Shown here piece by piece: positions 1-10,143 of a stretch of 64,000 bases of DNA (positions within the stretch are counted from its first letter, which is position 1; each line of letters starts with the position of its first letter). The notes under the pieces are model-generated. The model did no database searches. It was given only the letters and a program-made list of their open reading frames with translations, and was not told the DNA's origin. The stretch spans positions 1 through 64,000 of the forward strand of contig QVRM01001391.1 in NCBI GenBank assembly GCA_003439945.1, in the 5' to 3' direction. Both the position numbers and the translations under genes were made by a program. This stretch comes from Dermanyssus gallinae. Lineage: Eukaryota; Arthropoda; Arachnida; Mesostigmata; Dermanyssidae.

Positions 1-1294
1 GTGCAATTATTAGTGTTTACATTTTAATATGAAAATAGCAGATGTAGATTGACACTGTGTATCATTTATGTTATCCTCAATGTGTATTTGTATCCTGCGT
101 TATTCATAGGACTGCATAATTTAACTTGCATCGCTTTCTAATGTATCCCCTATATAATTTTTTCTCTAAAACGTTAATCAGTGTGCGATGCAATAGTTGT
201 GTAATAAACCGTGTTATTAATTAAAGCAATTAAGACAAAACGGGTTGTTGCTATGGCAACTTTTAGCCCAGCTATGGCAGGTTTCGAACCGGTTCTAGCG
301 CAGGGCTTGCTAGTTGCTTCTGTTGTACGTGTAATATACCGCTTACCGTGTACGTGGCTGTCCTGCTGCTGCATTCCTATCTTGTCGAAGAAGCTTAGTA
401 AGTCCAATAACGGAGCGCGATTACGATGGCAACCTTTGGAAAATATGTCAAGCAATGGCGCGACGTACCATCTCTAATTAAGTGACGGATTACAAGTGCT
501 TTATTTGTCCTATACCTTATATAGGCGAAAGCTGAAAATCCTTGACACAAAGTCAATGCACTGTTTTCGATGTAGGGCTAACGGCGCGGGCACGCCTCGT
601 CTGCTGCGGAATTTCATCGGTTTGGCTTTCTTGGTGCCTATGTTCTGCCCGCGGCTTTGTCATAATTAATGGCGATAACCATTCTAAGCTTATTAGCCTC
701 AGATTACTACAGCTATGTGTTGCGCACACATAGCTGTAGTAATCTAAGCTATGTGTGCGTAACGACTGCATAGTCCGCGTATAAGCGCATAGTTGCCTTT
801 CATTTAAATTAGTGGGAAAAACTGACAACGCCCAACCAGGCAACCTCAGGGATGGGCTTGCGGTTTACCGTTATTTGGATTAATTAAATTCGTGTACGGT
901 TTTCTTCTTAGGAAAGACACTAGAATCAAACATATTTTCTAGCACGTTTTGTCGTTTTGTCAGGGAACAAGTGGTTTCTGCGAATTAATGCTCGATTTGC
1001 CACAGTGTCATTGTTTAAAGCAACGAGCTAAGGCTCTGTTTTACTCGCTCAGAGTAATTAAGAACGTAGTTTTTTTATTGTCTAATGTATCAACGATTGT
1101 ACTTTTCTGCCTATCGAATTAAAGAGAGTTATTGCCGGTTTTCGCACTTAATTCGCACGCTTCTTGTTAAGGCGTGGAAGAACTTCCTCTGCCCCTCATT
1201 ATGCGCTACGCTCCTCGAAGAGTCGACCCTGGGGCTGTTTGTAGAGAGCGCTAGACTCACCGCCGTGCCACACAGAACTTTCAGTTAAACCGCT
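1..1294. other. No gene recognised; left flank of the BEL element
   Basis: I find no coding similarity in either strand. The longest frames (for example 1085-1288 plus and 553-843 minus) have no recognisable domain. The stretch holds one near-perfect foldback (701-745), annotated separately. It probably lies within a long intron of the glutamate receptor gene whose last exons begin at 4819, because that gene must have exons further left; this is inference. Confidence 0.5.
701..745. repeat. Perfect foldback with 20-bp arms
   Basis: Positions 701-720 are the exact reverse complement of 726-745, around a 5-base spacer. The sequence AGCTATGTGTGCG recurs just downstream (about 748-760), so part of the arm is present a third time. 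No coding sequence is associated with it. It could be a tiny MITE end or a replication-slippage snapback. Confidence 0.85.
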
Positions 1295-1944
1295 TGTTGC
1301 CAACGGAACCGTAGAATGAAGACAGACAAATATGCGCGGGTTCACACACTCACTATTCTTATTTATTACAATTCACCACACGCCAGAGAGCGATACGGCA
1401 CCGCCGTCTCTCTTCGTATTATTATTATTGTTGTTATTGCCTAGCTAGCTCACACAATGTCCCGGCGGTTAGCGCGAAGCAGTTTCCACCGCCGGAACTC
1501 ACACAGATCACACACTCGTCACTGCCGCTACACTAGCGCTAACAATCATTCAACTAACAATATATATATATATATAAATCTGCCTGTATCTGCCAGCCAC
1601 AACACTCACCGCCCTAGTGCAGCACTGCTGCCACGCTCCCGCCGCTGTCGCTGCCAGGCCGTCGGACGTGCCGGTCGCCGCCGGACTAAGAGCTTGCAGA
1701 GTGCGCGTTACGCCGAACGCTCGAGGTAGCAAAGGGGCTGAGGAAATGGCGCGCACCCTTTTTTATCCGGCCGGCGACCGGCAACATGACAGTGCGCGAA
1801 CAGCGCAGCGGCGGGTTATGGCTAACAGCGCCATGGCGGGTTGTGGCTAACAGCGCCGTAGCGAGCTGTGGCTAGCAGACAGAGATCATCGCCATCATGG
1901 CGGGCAAATACAAACTTCAATCCGTGGCCATACTATATGCAACA
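1295..1944 (-). repeat. Candidate 3' LTR of BEL/Pao retrotransposon
   Basis: On the minus strand this 650-bp block starts TGTTGCATATAG directly after a purine tract and ends GGCAACA, so TGTTGC/GCAACA form the terminal inverted repeats expected of an LTR. An AATAAA signal lies at 1367-1362, 68 bases from the far end, where a retroviral-type polyadenylation signal would sit. It follows the pol stop at 2050 by about 100 bases. A (TA) run at 1560-1577 lies inside. No second copy is visible in the window, so the boundaries rest on the terminal motifs and the purine tract alone. Confidence 0.65.
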
Positions 1945-1960
1945 TTCCCCCCCCTTTTGA
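1945..1960 (-). promoter_or_regulatory. Polypurine tract of the BEL element
   Basis: On the minus strand the run AAAAGGGGGGGGAA immediately precedes the TG that opens the candidate LTR. This is the normal position and composition of the plus-strand primer for LTR retrotransposon reverse transcription. Confidence 0.7.
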
Positions 1961-2049
1961 GGGTGGCGGTAGCTTCCCTCAAAACAATGACTAAGTTCAA
2001 TATACTGTGTGTAATATTTATTGTGTTGCCCTACGAGATCAACTATGGC

Positions 2050-4005
2050 TCACAGCACTTTCGCCAGCAGGCGTCCAGCTCGTTTGACGTAGCGGCCTCC
2101 ACCGAGGTGCACCCTGTAGGCACGCGTCACGCCGTCCCTGCTTGTCAGCGCCTCCTCCACACGACCCAGACGCCAGAAAGCCCGCGGCACTCCCTCCTCC
2201 TGCAGCACCACGACGTCGCCTGCGGCGAGCGGCTCGGTACGCGCGCCTCCCCGCCGCCGCAGGGCCGTCCTCAGGACGAGCATATACTCGGCGCGCCACC
2301 TCTTCCAAAACGCGTTGAGGATCGCCTCCTGCTGCTTCCAAATGATTCGGATCAATTTGCGCAAGCTTGAACACCCCGCTGGGTCTATTAGCGGGGGTTC
2401 GCACGTTGCGACAAACGCCCGAATCTCTGGAATCTCGCCGCAGCCACGCCCCGGCTGGAAGGTAGGGTACTGCGTCGACGACTCCATCAGGAACTCCGGG
2501 CCCTGTAACCACAAGGAACTCTCCTTGAGTTTGACCATCGACACTCCTCGAGAGGGTAAATCTGCGGGGTTCTGGTCCCCCGGACAATGACTCCAGTCTG
2601 ATGGTTTCGTAAGTTTCAATATCTCTTCTAAACGATTCTTCACGAATACTCCCCACCTACTTGGGGTGGCGGAGTGAATCCAATGCAACACGACGTGTGC
2701 ATCGGACCAGCAATAGATCGTACAATCTATATCTAGCTGTTCACGTACCTTGGTAACAAACCGCACCGCTAATGTTGCTGCAACCAGTTCCTTCTTCGGT
2801 ATAGTCAAACTGTCCAATTGCTGAATAGGCACTAATTTCGCCTTTGCCGCGACCAGCCCGATGCGGCTTCTGTTGCCGCCGTCGATTGCCTTGAGGTATA
2901 CCACTGCGGCGTACGCCCTGTCGCTGGCGTCCGCAAATGCGTGCAACTCGACGCGGTCTCCGGTTGGCAGATATCTCGGCACGCTGAATCCGTTGAGCTC
3001 GGGTAGCTCCTCAGTCCACGCCAGCCATCTTCGGAGGAGCTCCGGGGGGAGCGGTGCTTTCAGCGGCGACTTAGCCCGATGAGCGTCCTGAAGGATTGTC
3101 TTCAACTTCAGGACGTAAGGAGCCAGGAGGCCCTGGGGGTCGTATAGCCTCGCGCAGGCTCCCATCAGGGTGCGTAGCGTCGGCGCGCTCTCCGCCACGA
3201 ACGAGAGCATCGGCTCAGGATCGAATAAGAGCGCGTCGTGCTCCTGATCCCAACCGACCCCCAAGACCTTACCGAAAAGCTGCGGGCTCAGCAGCGCACC
3301 GCCTCCTCCCCCGTCGCCAAACGCTTGGCGCAACTCCTGGCTGTTGGACTGGAACTTCTTCAATACCATGCCTGCGTCGCCGAGAATCTTGACTACCGCG
3401 CGCCAAAGTTGTTCGGCTTCCTCAACCGTTCGGCTGCCAGTCAGCATGTCGTCCATATATAAGTCCTTACTGATGGCCGCGCTGGCCTCGGGCTCGCTCC
3501 CGACGTACTGCTCAGCGTGGGCCCGAATGACCGCGATGGTGTTGTGCTGACTGTCCTTGACCCCGAACGCAGTCGACGTCATCCGTAACAATACTTGGCG
3601 CTCATCCTGGAACCATAGGAAACACAATAAATTGCGATCCTCCGGCCGAACTCGCACCATCAGGTAGGCCCGACTTATGTCGGCCACCCAAGCCACCTGG
3701 TGCCTCCTAAACCTTGTGAGCATCGCCAGCGGGCAAGGGAGTAGGTTCGGAGTGTCGTCAATGCAATCGTTGAGCGACAAACCTCCCCTGCCCGCTGCTG
3801 ACGCGTTGAAGACCGGCCGTACTTTAACAAAAAGGCTAAACAGCTTGGTTGAACTTACCCTTTGGCAATGAAACGCGAGGGAAGCTTCTCGGCAAGTAGC
3901 AGCTAAGTTGTCCACCAAGATGCTACTGAAGATATGGCAAGCTCGTTGTAAGGGCCAGGTTTTCTTTATGGTGCGATAGCCATGGGGACTTCTTCGTGGG
4001 CACAC
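2050..4005 (-). pseudogene. BEL/Pao pol remnant: RT, RNase H and C-terminal domain, integrase deleted
   Basis: This 651-codon open frame carries, in order, a Pao-type reverse transcriptase (VRPVFNASA near residue 63, the catalytic LYMDDML motif near 190), an RNase H domain (FADASDRAYAAVVYL near 360, then the DAHVVLHWI region), and at the C-terminus the WKRWRAEY...GDVVVLQ...WRLGRVEE region typical of the last pol domain (DUF5641). The zinc-binding and DDE integrase domains that normally separate these are absent. The text jumps from SSLRKLIRI to WKQQEAILNAFWKRW near position 2340 without losing the frame. The 5' part of the element (gag, protease, start of RT) and the 5' LTR are missing; residues 1-60 are degenerate. 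It is antisense to the receptor gene. Confidence 0.9.
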
Positions 4006-4089
4006 CCCTCGTGGCCTTCAGTTGGTCGCCATCTACTGCGGCTCACGGGGTTTGCCGTTTTCAGTTGTCTCCTGCTTACGTTCAATACT

Positions 4090-4385
4090 AGTTGTGCTTC
4101 TCTAGTGGCTTGCGTTGTCCTTATACTGGGAGACGGGTTTTCGTTGAGATCAGATGCCTGATTAGTGACACGATCCCTGGTCGTGTCAGGCAGTCTTTAA
4201 TGTTTGAGATTAGAGTGCGAAGACTGGCGCCTGGGGCACCTTCTTGTAAGGCGTCCCATTCCTTCTACCATGGGTCGATTGTGTGGCGACGCTCCTCGAC
4301 CTTCTTGCTGTGAAAATTGCCCTATAGGCGGCGGCGCTCTGCTGCTTTCAGATTCCAAGACTCTCAAGGTCCGCCTGAGAGTTGT
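4090..4385 (-). pseudogene. R1-like LINE fragment (C-terminal region)
   Basis: The stretch 4200-4375 aligns by eye with 42660-42825 in the same (minus) orientation: both share blocks such as GACTGGYGCC, CATTCTTCCTRCCA-like text, GACGCTCCTCG and GGCGGCGNTC. In the 42-kb copy this is the region just before the C-terminal zinc motif. The reading frame here is broken. It lies immediately upstream, in element orientation, of the BEL remnant, so the two are independent insertions or were joined by deletion. Confidence 0.75.
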
Positions 4386-4818
4386 CGCCTGAATGACTCG
4401 GAACGGCCCAATTTTTAAAGGCGTCCCAGGCCATGGCGTTTTGTGGCGGCAGGCTTCTTCACCTCGAAAGCAGATAACAGATCCTGACTCGATCAAGGCT
4501 GTAATTATCACTACAAAAGTCGACCTCAAATCTCACAAAACATTTGTTTTGCACACACAAACAAACACAACGAAACGCGATCGCGCCGCCGAATTGAATG
4601 GGAAATGTGTCGTTGTTTTGTCAATCAAGTTATATGAATATAATATACAGGGTATATATACAATATATATAGTTGAAATGTTCGATATTGCTATACATTT
4701 ATCGATGAGAGTAGTAATGGTATGGTACTTGTATCACGGTCACATTGTGCTGTGTCCCTGCGTTACGTGTATGCGGTATCATCATCATCATCATCGTCGA
4801 TGTCGTTACTCAATGCAG

Positions 4819-5041
4819 AACAGCAACAACAGCGTCTACAAACGAATGTGGGCGTACATGTCGGGGGCAACATCGGTCTTCGCCGAAACGAATGACGCTG
4901 GCATTAAAAGGGTGCTGCTGGGTGGCTACGCATACCTTATGGAGAAGACCTCAATTGAGTACGCTGTTGAACGGAACTGCAACCTCACGCAGGTTGGGCG
5001 TCAGCTTGACAACAAAGGCTACGGCATTGCAACACCGCAAG
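4819..5041 (+). CDS. Glutamate receptor exon: S2 ligand-binding lobe
   Basis: The exon opens after a CAATGCAG acceptor (AG at 4817-4818) in phase 0 with NSNNSVYKRMWAYM and ends in the first base of a glycine codon before GTAAGG at 5042. The YKRMWAYM and LLGGYAYLMEKTSIEY stretches match the S2 region of kainate receptors. An upstream frame opens at 4393, but the part before 4819 has no receptor similarity and is intron. The following intron (5042-5581) is 540 bases with no inserted element I can name. Confidence 0.9.
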
Positions 5042-5873
5042 GTAAGGTCATATATCAACGAACTAGAACACAACTGTGACTGATACATTTGTCTATAGAA
5101 AAATATATTTGTCTATTATAGAGGAGTAAGGACGATGGTAATGCTGCTCGACGACTGTCAATGTTTTATATGTAGTTGATGATACAACAATCAATGGTTC
5201 TTGTACAGAAAGCGGAGACTATGCGTGAATATGACACTGCTAGCGTGACACAATACAGTTACCACGAAATCCTTATTTTACCAATCTCTACTTACTACAC
5301 CACCTACCAATTACTTTTCACGGCACGTTGATCATCGCTGTACAGACAGAGATCGAATCTTATTTACAAGGAACATATATACGACTCTATATATGGTCCT
5401 TTTTGTAATACATTAGCAATACCGAGATGTGACGTAATAAAGTATTAGATGTATAGAAGCAACTTGTTAAAAAAGTGCATTACGTCGGCTGAGGAGCTAC
5501 ACTACTGGAGATTGATGACCGAGAACAGATTCTTTTTTTAAGAAATGATACCATATTAATTTTTCCGTTGTTCGGATTAAGGTTCGCGAGTGCGCAATAT
5601 CCTCGAGCACCACCTGATTATTCTGCAGGAAAAAGGCACTCTCGAAGAGCTCAAGGGCGCGTGGTGGAAAGCTCCGGGAGAACCTTGTCCAAAGGTCAAG
5701 GAAGAATCGGCTGAGATGACGATGGACTCACTTGGTGGCGTCTTTCTTACACTCGTAGTGGGCGTTCTTGCTGGTGTCGTTATTGGTTTATTCGAATTTT
5801 GGTGGGACAAGTCGGATGCTCCTTATGGCGAAAGGGTAAGGTGCTATGTTGACAAACTGTTTGCTTGCGCATT

Positions 5874-5909
<36 letters not shown>

Positions 5910-6100
5910 CTTATACATAGACTTATATTTTTCAGGACCACATTTTGGTGGAATTTCTTCGAGAGCTCAAGCTTGTCTTGACCTGCACAGGTTCTCGGCC
6001 AAATCCTGATAGTGCCGAGAACTCGGTAACCGACGACAACGTCTCCAAAAAATCAGGATCGTTAAAACGGACAAGCCGTTCATCTCCAGCCGCGGAGTGA
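4819..6100 (+). CDS. Kainate-type ionotropic glutamate receptor, last three exons
   Basis: Three exons (4819-5041, 5582-5835, 5936-6100) joined at GT-AG introns of phase 1 and phase 0 give one frame of about 214 codons ending in TGA at 6098-6100. The product is the second half of the ligand-binding domain (YAYLMEKTSIEY, ERNCNLTQVG, KGYGIATPQG), the stretch ILQEKGTLEELKGAWWK, the last membrane segment (GGVFLTLVVGVLAGVVIGLFEF) and a cytoplasmic tail. ERNCNLTQVG is typical of kainate rather than AMPA subunits. The protein is a glutamate-gated cation channel of the neuronal membrane. The amino-terminal domain, S1, the pore and M3 are not seen in 1-4818 and must lie to the left. The frame has no stop or indel, so this looks like a working gene. 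Confidence 0.93.
5582..5835 (+). CDS. Glutamate receptor exon: end of S2 and last membrane helix
   Basis: It begins after TTAAG (AG at 5580-5581), completes the split glycine codon and reads through ILQEKGTLEELKGAWWK, then a roughly 22-residue hydrophobic helix ending GLFEFWW, and stops at GER before GTAAGG at 5836. The WWK and the acidic/cysteine segment before the helix are the usual landmarks ahead of M4. The acceptor has a weak pyrimidine tract, but the phase fits exactly. Confidence 0.9.
5936..6100 (+). CDS. Glutamate receptor terminal exon: cytoplasmic tail
   Basis: The acceptor is a clear TTATATTTTTCAG at 5923-5935. The 55-codon exon encodes DHILVEFLRELKLVLTCTG followed by a serine- and lysine-rich tail ending SSPAAE and TGA. 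FLRELKxVLTC-like text follows M4 in arthropod kainate receptors. The short preceding intron (5836-5935) is mostly an (AT)n(GT)n microsatellite, so its length may vary between individuals. Confidence 0.85.
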   Translation, partial: DHILVEFLRELKLVLTCTGSRPNPDSAENSVTDDNVSKKSGSLKRTSRSSPAAE

Positions 6101-6745
6101 TGTGTCTGTCTCGTCGGTGGTAGGCGAATAACGATCGGCCCCGATCATAGCAGAGGCTAGATAACAACAGCAACACAATGTCATGTATGTAGTGGCCAGT
6201 ATCAACAAAAAACAGCTACAACCGCTTACAGTGCGATTATATATATATATATATATATTTACCGCCGACAATGTGTAGCAACTGAATGTGAATGGCCACA
6301 CGAGTTGTAACGGCTAATACTATAGTTATCTAACCTGTATGACGGCAGGGTTGATAGCAGAACCATTAAGCCCAAGTGCGGTCACACGGTGCATGTTCAC
6401 GTATACGAATAGATCAGAATGCTTGTAAGATTAGCGTTCGTTGAGAGCGTTCTACTGTGCCAAATGTGCCTGTGCTGATGTACATCTCGTCTATAGCGTT
6501 AGCGTTCGCATCGAAACTAAGACATCCTTGTGCGTCCACCGTCCGACCTCGCTCTTCAGCTCTAAGTAAACCTAGACACCTTGCTGAACATGCATTTGTA
6601 AACGTGTTCATTGATCTGGTGGCATTAACTAACGGATGGCATCGAAACACGTATGCACTGCTGAGTTTCCAAGTATTGACCTAGTGAGCCCTAGCGTTGC
6701 TTTGTTTCGTTCAACTGGTTCTCAATAAACGAAGCGACTTTCCTC
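6101..6745 (+). other. Probable 3' UTR of the glutamate receptor gene
   Basis: The stretch after the stop has no coding signal and includes an (AT)n run at about 6237-6259. The first plus-strand AATAAA is at 6724-6729, so the transcript probably ends near 6745. This is inferred from the signal alone. Confidence 0.45.
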
Positions 6746-6863
6746 TACAGAGAGAGCAGCAGCAGCATTTTCTATCGTAGGAAAAAGCCACATCGCTCGC
6801 CCAATCTATGTCAAGGAGTGATCCAAAGGAGTTAGTTGACCATTTACTAACTCCTTAGCAGAG

Positions 6864-6904
<41 letters not shown>

Positions 6905-7635
6905 GAACACGATGTAGATTACATGTAGAGAGAGAGCCAGCTAATTATATATACACATGTCCACCGCGGCAACAATTGTACCTCTAAGGTGGTTACATAA
7001 CAAAGTTATATATATATATATGCACGTAGGTACACATATGAAACTCTGCGTAGTTAATTTTAATTAAGGTTGCGTTACGTGCTTGGTCCAAGTTCGAGGG
7101 TTGCTTGTGAAAATTTCCAAAAGTAACTGTGGCTGGCAGCTGTCCAACATGGAGAAGGTGTTCGTTCGGAGGTCGTTTCGATGTTTGCATGCAAATTAGC
7201 TATTGCCGCTATTACTTTCCGCCGCTCGCCTTCCTTCGTGTTGTTGTTGTGGTGCCAAGTGGCCGTGGTTCGGATGGCTTGTTCTGCATTTCGCTCACTC
7301 ACACAACGAAACCACATGAATGCCATCGTTGAAACAATTGCCCATTAAAGCAGCAGCGTCATCAGTTGGCCGTAAAAGGGCAGCAAATTGTATTGGTGCA
7401 CAATAGCCACCACCACAACGTACCATGTTGCCGACCGATAGGGTGTAAGAATGATGGGAATTGAAACTAAGCAGTACAAAATGTCGTAGCGACCAAATCA
7501 AACGGTCGAAATTTGACTATGTCGCTTTGGGATCACGTAGTGAGATATCCAGAAACACGAATCGACTGTCCAGCTTGGTTTTGCGCACTTGCGGGCGCCT
7601 GTGTGTGACGGAGGAGAGAAACGTGTAAGGGCATC
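6746..7635. other. No gene; (AT)n run and a short hairpin
   Basis: It contains a perfect 11-bp inverted repeat (6826-6836 with 6846-6856) and an (AT)n tract at about 6867-6903. Small frames near 6993-7330 on both strands show no domain. From about 7560 the sequence weakly resembles that upstream of the mariner relic at 59172, so the mariner 5' UTR may start there. Confidence 0.4.
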
Positions 7636-7830
7636 ATGGCGTTCACATTGCAAAATGGAACGATTAAGGGGCAACGAGGTCTCATCAGATTTCGGACTGG
7701 GGAACCGGATGTTCAACCGGGTGATTTTCATTGCCGTTTGGCGGTTGCATACGGGGGAGACGGTGTACCTGACAGGTGGTCAGCGAGAGGATGAAATGCG
7801 CATGCCACTGGTTATTACTTTTGAATAAAG
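7636..7830 (+). pseudogene. Mariner-family transposase fragment (N-terminal HTH)
   Basis: The frame opens MAFTLQN and reads GQRGLIRFRTGE, VQPGDFHCRLAVAYGGDGVPDRW, then TGA at about 7788. This matches the first helix-turn-helix of mariner transposases of the type EKQRxVIRFLxAEGxxPADIHRRM. A sister copy at 59172 begins with the same MAFxLxN start, which supports the start codon. The catalytic domain is absent. A transposase of this family would bind its terminal inverted repeats; here the protein is lost. Confidence 0.75.
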
Positions 7831-8360
7831 ACGTCGGTTATACCCTTCGTTATGTCCTTCCCGTGTAAGTTCGTACATTTTCACTTAAACCGCCTCATAT
7901 ATATATATATACACTTTCGTAGTCATAACAGTAATCTATCAACTTATAACTATCACAGTTGGCCGATTCGACAAAACATTGCGACCATGATGAATGATAA
8001 CCGCAAACTTTTGTGTTGCACGTTGCTTGATCCGACCCAGTTGGGCGCTGCTTGGTTGGCCAGGCTAAGTTTGGCGTTCACTTTAGCTGATGAACTACAC
8101 AGTACACTAAATACAGCGACAGTTCGCAGGCCGATAGACTATCCTAGCCGCTGATCTCATCCGTATCGCCATACGCCTTACAAACGCTACCCCCCAACGA
8201 AGGAAAGAGAGACAATTGGCTCGCCTTATCTCTCAAAGGAGCGCATGAGCTCTGCCGCGTTTGACTATTCAGCTAGTTTAACGTATTTTTGCACTGCTGG
8301 GGTCTCACTGGTTCGCCGTTTCAACGCCTTGACCATTATTCGCAAGTGTGTGGAGCTCAT

Positions 8361-8484
8361 ATGAGCGTAACGTCCGACACAGAACTACTATTCCAGCAGA
8401 CCAGCAGGACCAGCAGATCTAAGGACCGCTAAGGACCAGACCTTAGCGGACACTTGTGCAGCCAGGGACGGCGGATATTCGTAC
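8361..8484 (+). repeat. Short dispersed repeat with conserved hairpin, copy 1
   Basis: About 124 bases align with 9433-9555 (shared blocks GTCCGACACAGAAC, CTATTCCAGCAG, CAGATCTAAGGAC, CCTTAGCGGACAC, GGCGGAT and TTCGTAC). Positions 8426-8434 (CCGCTAAGG) pair exactly with 8441-8449 around a 6-base loop. No open frame spans it. Confidence 0.85.
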
Positions 8485-9432
8485 AGAGCGGGACGTTCGA
8501 TGCATGACGATTCGCTACCTACGACTGGCGTAATTCGACTGCAATGTAGTTAAACATAAGTCGTGTGTCGTTGTGGCTAAACCCCTAAAAAAGATGATGG
8601 CCAGACGATCTGATGGCAGCGGCTTACGATTCTGACGAGACATGAGTCGCTAGCTGGTGCGTGGGTCGAGCCGGACTCGACGCGTAACGAGTAGATGACG
8701 GAAACTCGGTCTTCGTGTAACCTTGGAGCTTTGTAAATAAAATCAGTTTGTAATGTATCGCTATGGTATTCTCTCTCTGTCTGTGCATGCACAAATAGTT
8801 TGTTGTATTAATTAATTACCTATTTAAAATAAAGTCTCCGTTGCCGAACGATATAGCAAAACACAGTGGAACGTTAACTACACTAATTGTCACATTTAGA
8901 CGCGTAGTATTGCAACGCTATATATATATATATATATATATATACATTATTTATTCATTGTAATCAATCACCACTGGTGGTAACATGACATTTGGGTCCC
9001 TGCGAACGTGTGCACCTTTACGAAGGGTCCAATGTGGAAACCAACCATTTCTTGAGGGTTCCCCGGACCGAGGCCGCGTTGCCCCGTTGCACATCCAGCG
9101 ACAGGCGCTGTCTGAGTAAATCGCCCGCTCGCCTATCACCGCTGGCTATATATATATATATTTACGCTCATTTCAATTATTGTCACTTTCAGGTGAACAT
9201 AACCATGTGTTATATATATAAGAGGAAGGTTTGCAAAAAACAGAAAATCAAGCGCAACGATTCGATAGTTGCGTAGTCTTTGCTAATAGATTAAGCTTCG
9301 AATAGATAGTTAGTGTTTAAGTCTAGAGAATTAGAAAGCCTCAATTGATGGCACAGCAATGAGTAACCTGACCTGCCACATATCAGAGCTTATTGAATGA
9401 TTGAATTTATTATTTGCTTGGCTTTAGCTTAT
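8485..9432. other. No gene between the two hairpin repeats
   Basis: Only low-complexity features are seen: (AT)n at about 8919-8944 and 9146-9161. The frame 8992-9276 has no recognisable domain. Confidence 0.4.
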
Positions 9433-9555
9433 ATGAACGTGACGTCCGACACAGAACCACTATTCCAGCAGCCCTAAGGACTAACAGATCTAAGGACTGC
9501 TAAGGACGAGGCCTTAGCGGACACCTGTGCAGCTAAGGTCGGCGGATGTTCGTAC
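9433..9555 (+). repeat. Short dispersed repeat with conserved hairpin, copy 2
   Basis: Direct-orientation partner of 8361-8484, offset 1072 bases. The hairpin is kept (GCTAAGG at 9499-9505 with CCTTAGC at 9512-9518) although surrounding bases differ. The sequence after it, CGTACGATTTTCCAT, resembles the reverse complement near 49790 and part of it recurs near 48880, so the repeat's end may occur elsewhere. Confidence 0.85.
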
Positions 9556-9765
9556 GATTTTCCATATATACACATGCAGACACAATCAACCAAAACAGTG
9601 AGCGAGTATAGCGCTAGCAATCCGGTACCATTTAGTTAACTTTAAATTACTTTTTTTTAAGGAAGTTGTCTTTAATTCTAGACTATCATTCGTCCCCTAC
9701 GGGCTTGAAATCACCGTGAGGCATACCTTCAAAGCACCGAGGACCTGACATGTTGAGATATCTAG

Positions 9766-9803
9766 GGTTTCCCCAACAGTCCTTGTGAATGCATAGTCAC
9801 CGA
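9766..9803 (+). repeat. Fragment of dispersed repeat shared with 28.8 and 58.7 kb
   Basis: The block TTTCCCCAACAGTCCT and the next 20 bases resemble 28829-28860 and the reverse complement of 58725-58767. It is cut by an (AT)n tract at 9806-9847. Confidence 0.5.

Positions 9804-9805
<2 letters not shown>

Positions 9806-9847
<42 letters not shown>
9806..9847. repeat. (AT)n microsatellite
   Basis: About 42 bases of uninterrupted TA dinucleotides. Translated frames over it (poly Tyr-Ile) are artefacts. Confidence 0.95.
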
Positions 9848-9860
9848 GCTATAAAGCACC

Positions 9861-9934
9861 GCAAAGTTTTTGAGAGCAAAACATACGGAGGATATTACGA
9901 ACGGCCAACGCGAAGCGCTATTTCTGAAGCAGAT
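9861..9934 (+). repeat. Dispersed repeat shared with 19.05 kb
   Basis: Shares GGATATT, ACGCGAARCGCT and TTTCTGA blocks with 19050-19128 in the same order and orientation. The nature of the parent element is unknown. Confidence 0.55.
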
Positions 9935-10143
9935 GATGTACCTGCCTGGTCGTAGAGGCAACTGGCTCTCATTGTAGGCGCCATGGGCTGACACTGAATT
10001 AACTTTTAAAGATAAAAACGTTCAGCCAACACAATTGTAAGATTTAAACACTATAAAAATATATAAACATGTTTATTATGTAGGTTTCTCGGACTGCGGC
10101 TGCTCGCCAGTTTTAATTACTCGTAGCTTGTTATGTATTTTTC

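Noticed and set aside
250..330. B-box-like GGTTCGAAACC on the minus strand near 285
   Set aside because: No acceptable A box at the right distance, no second copy and no tail; chance is likely.
2039..2656. 205-codon minus frame overlapping the BEL pol C-terminus
   Set aside because: It is a GC-rich shadow of the pol frame, which carries the recognisable RNase H and C-terminal motifs.
4393..4818. Upstream part of the long plus frame leading into the receptor exon
   Set aside because: No receptor similarity before 4819, an acceptor AG at 4817-4818 fits the phase, and the sequence is intronic, with LINE-derived sequence ending near 4385.
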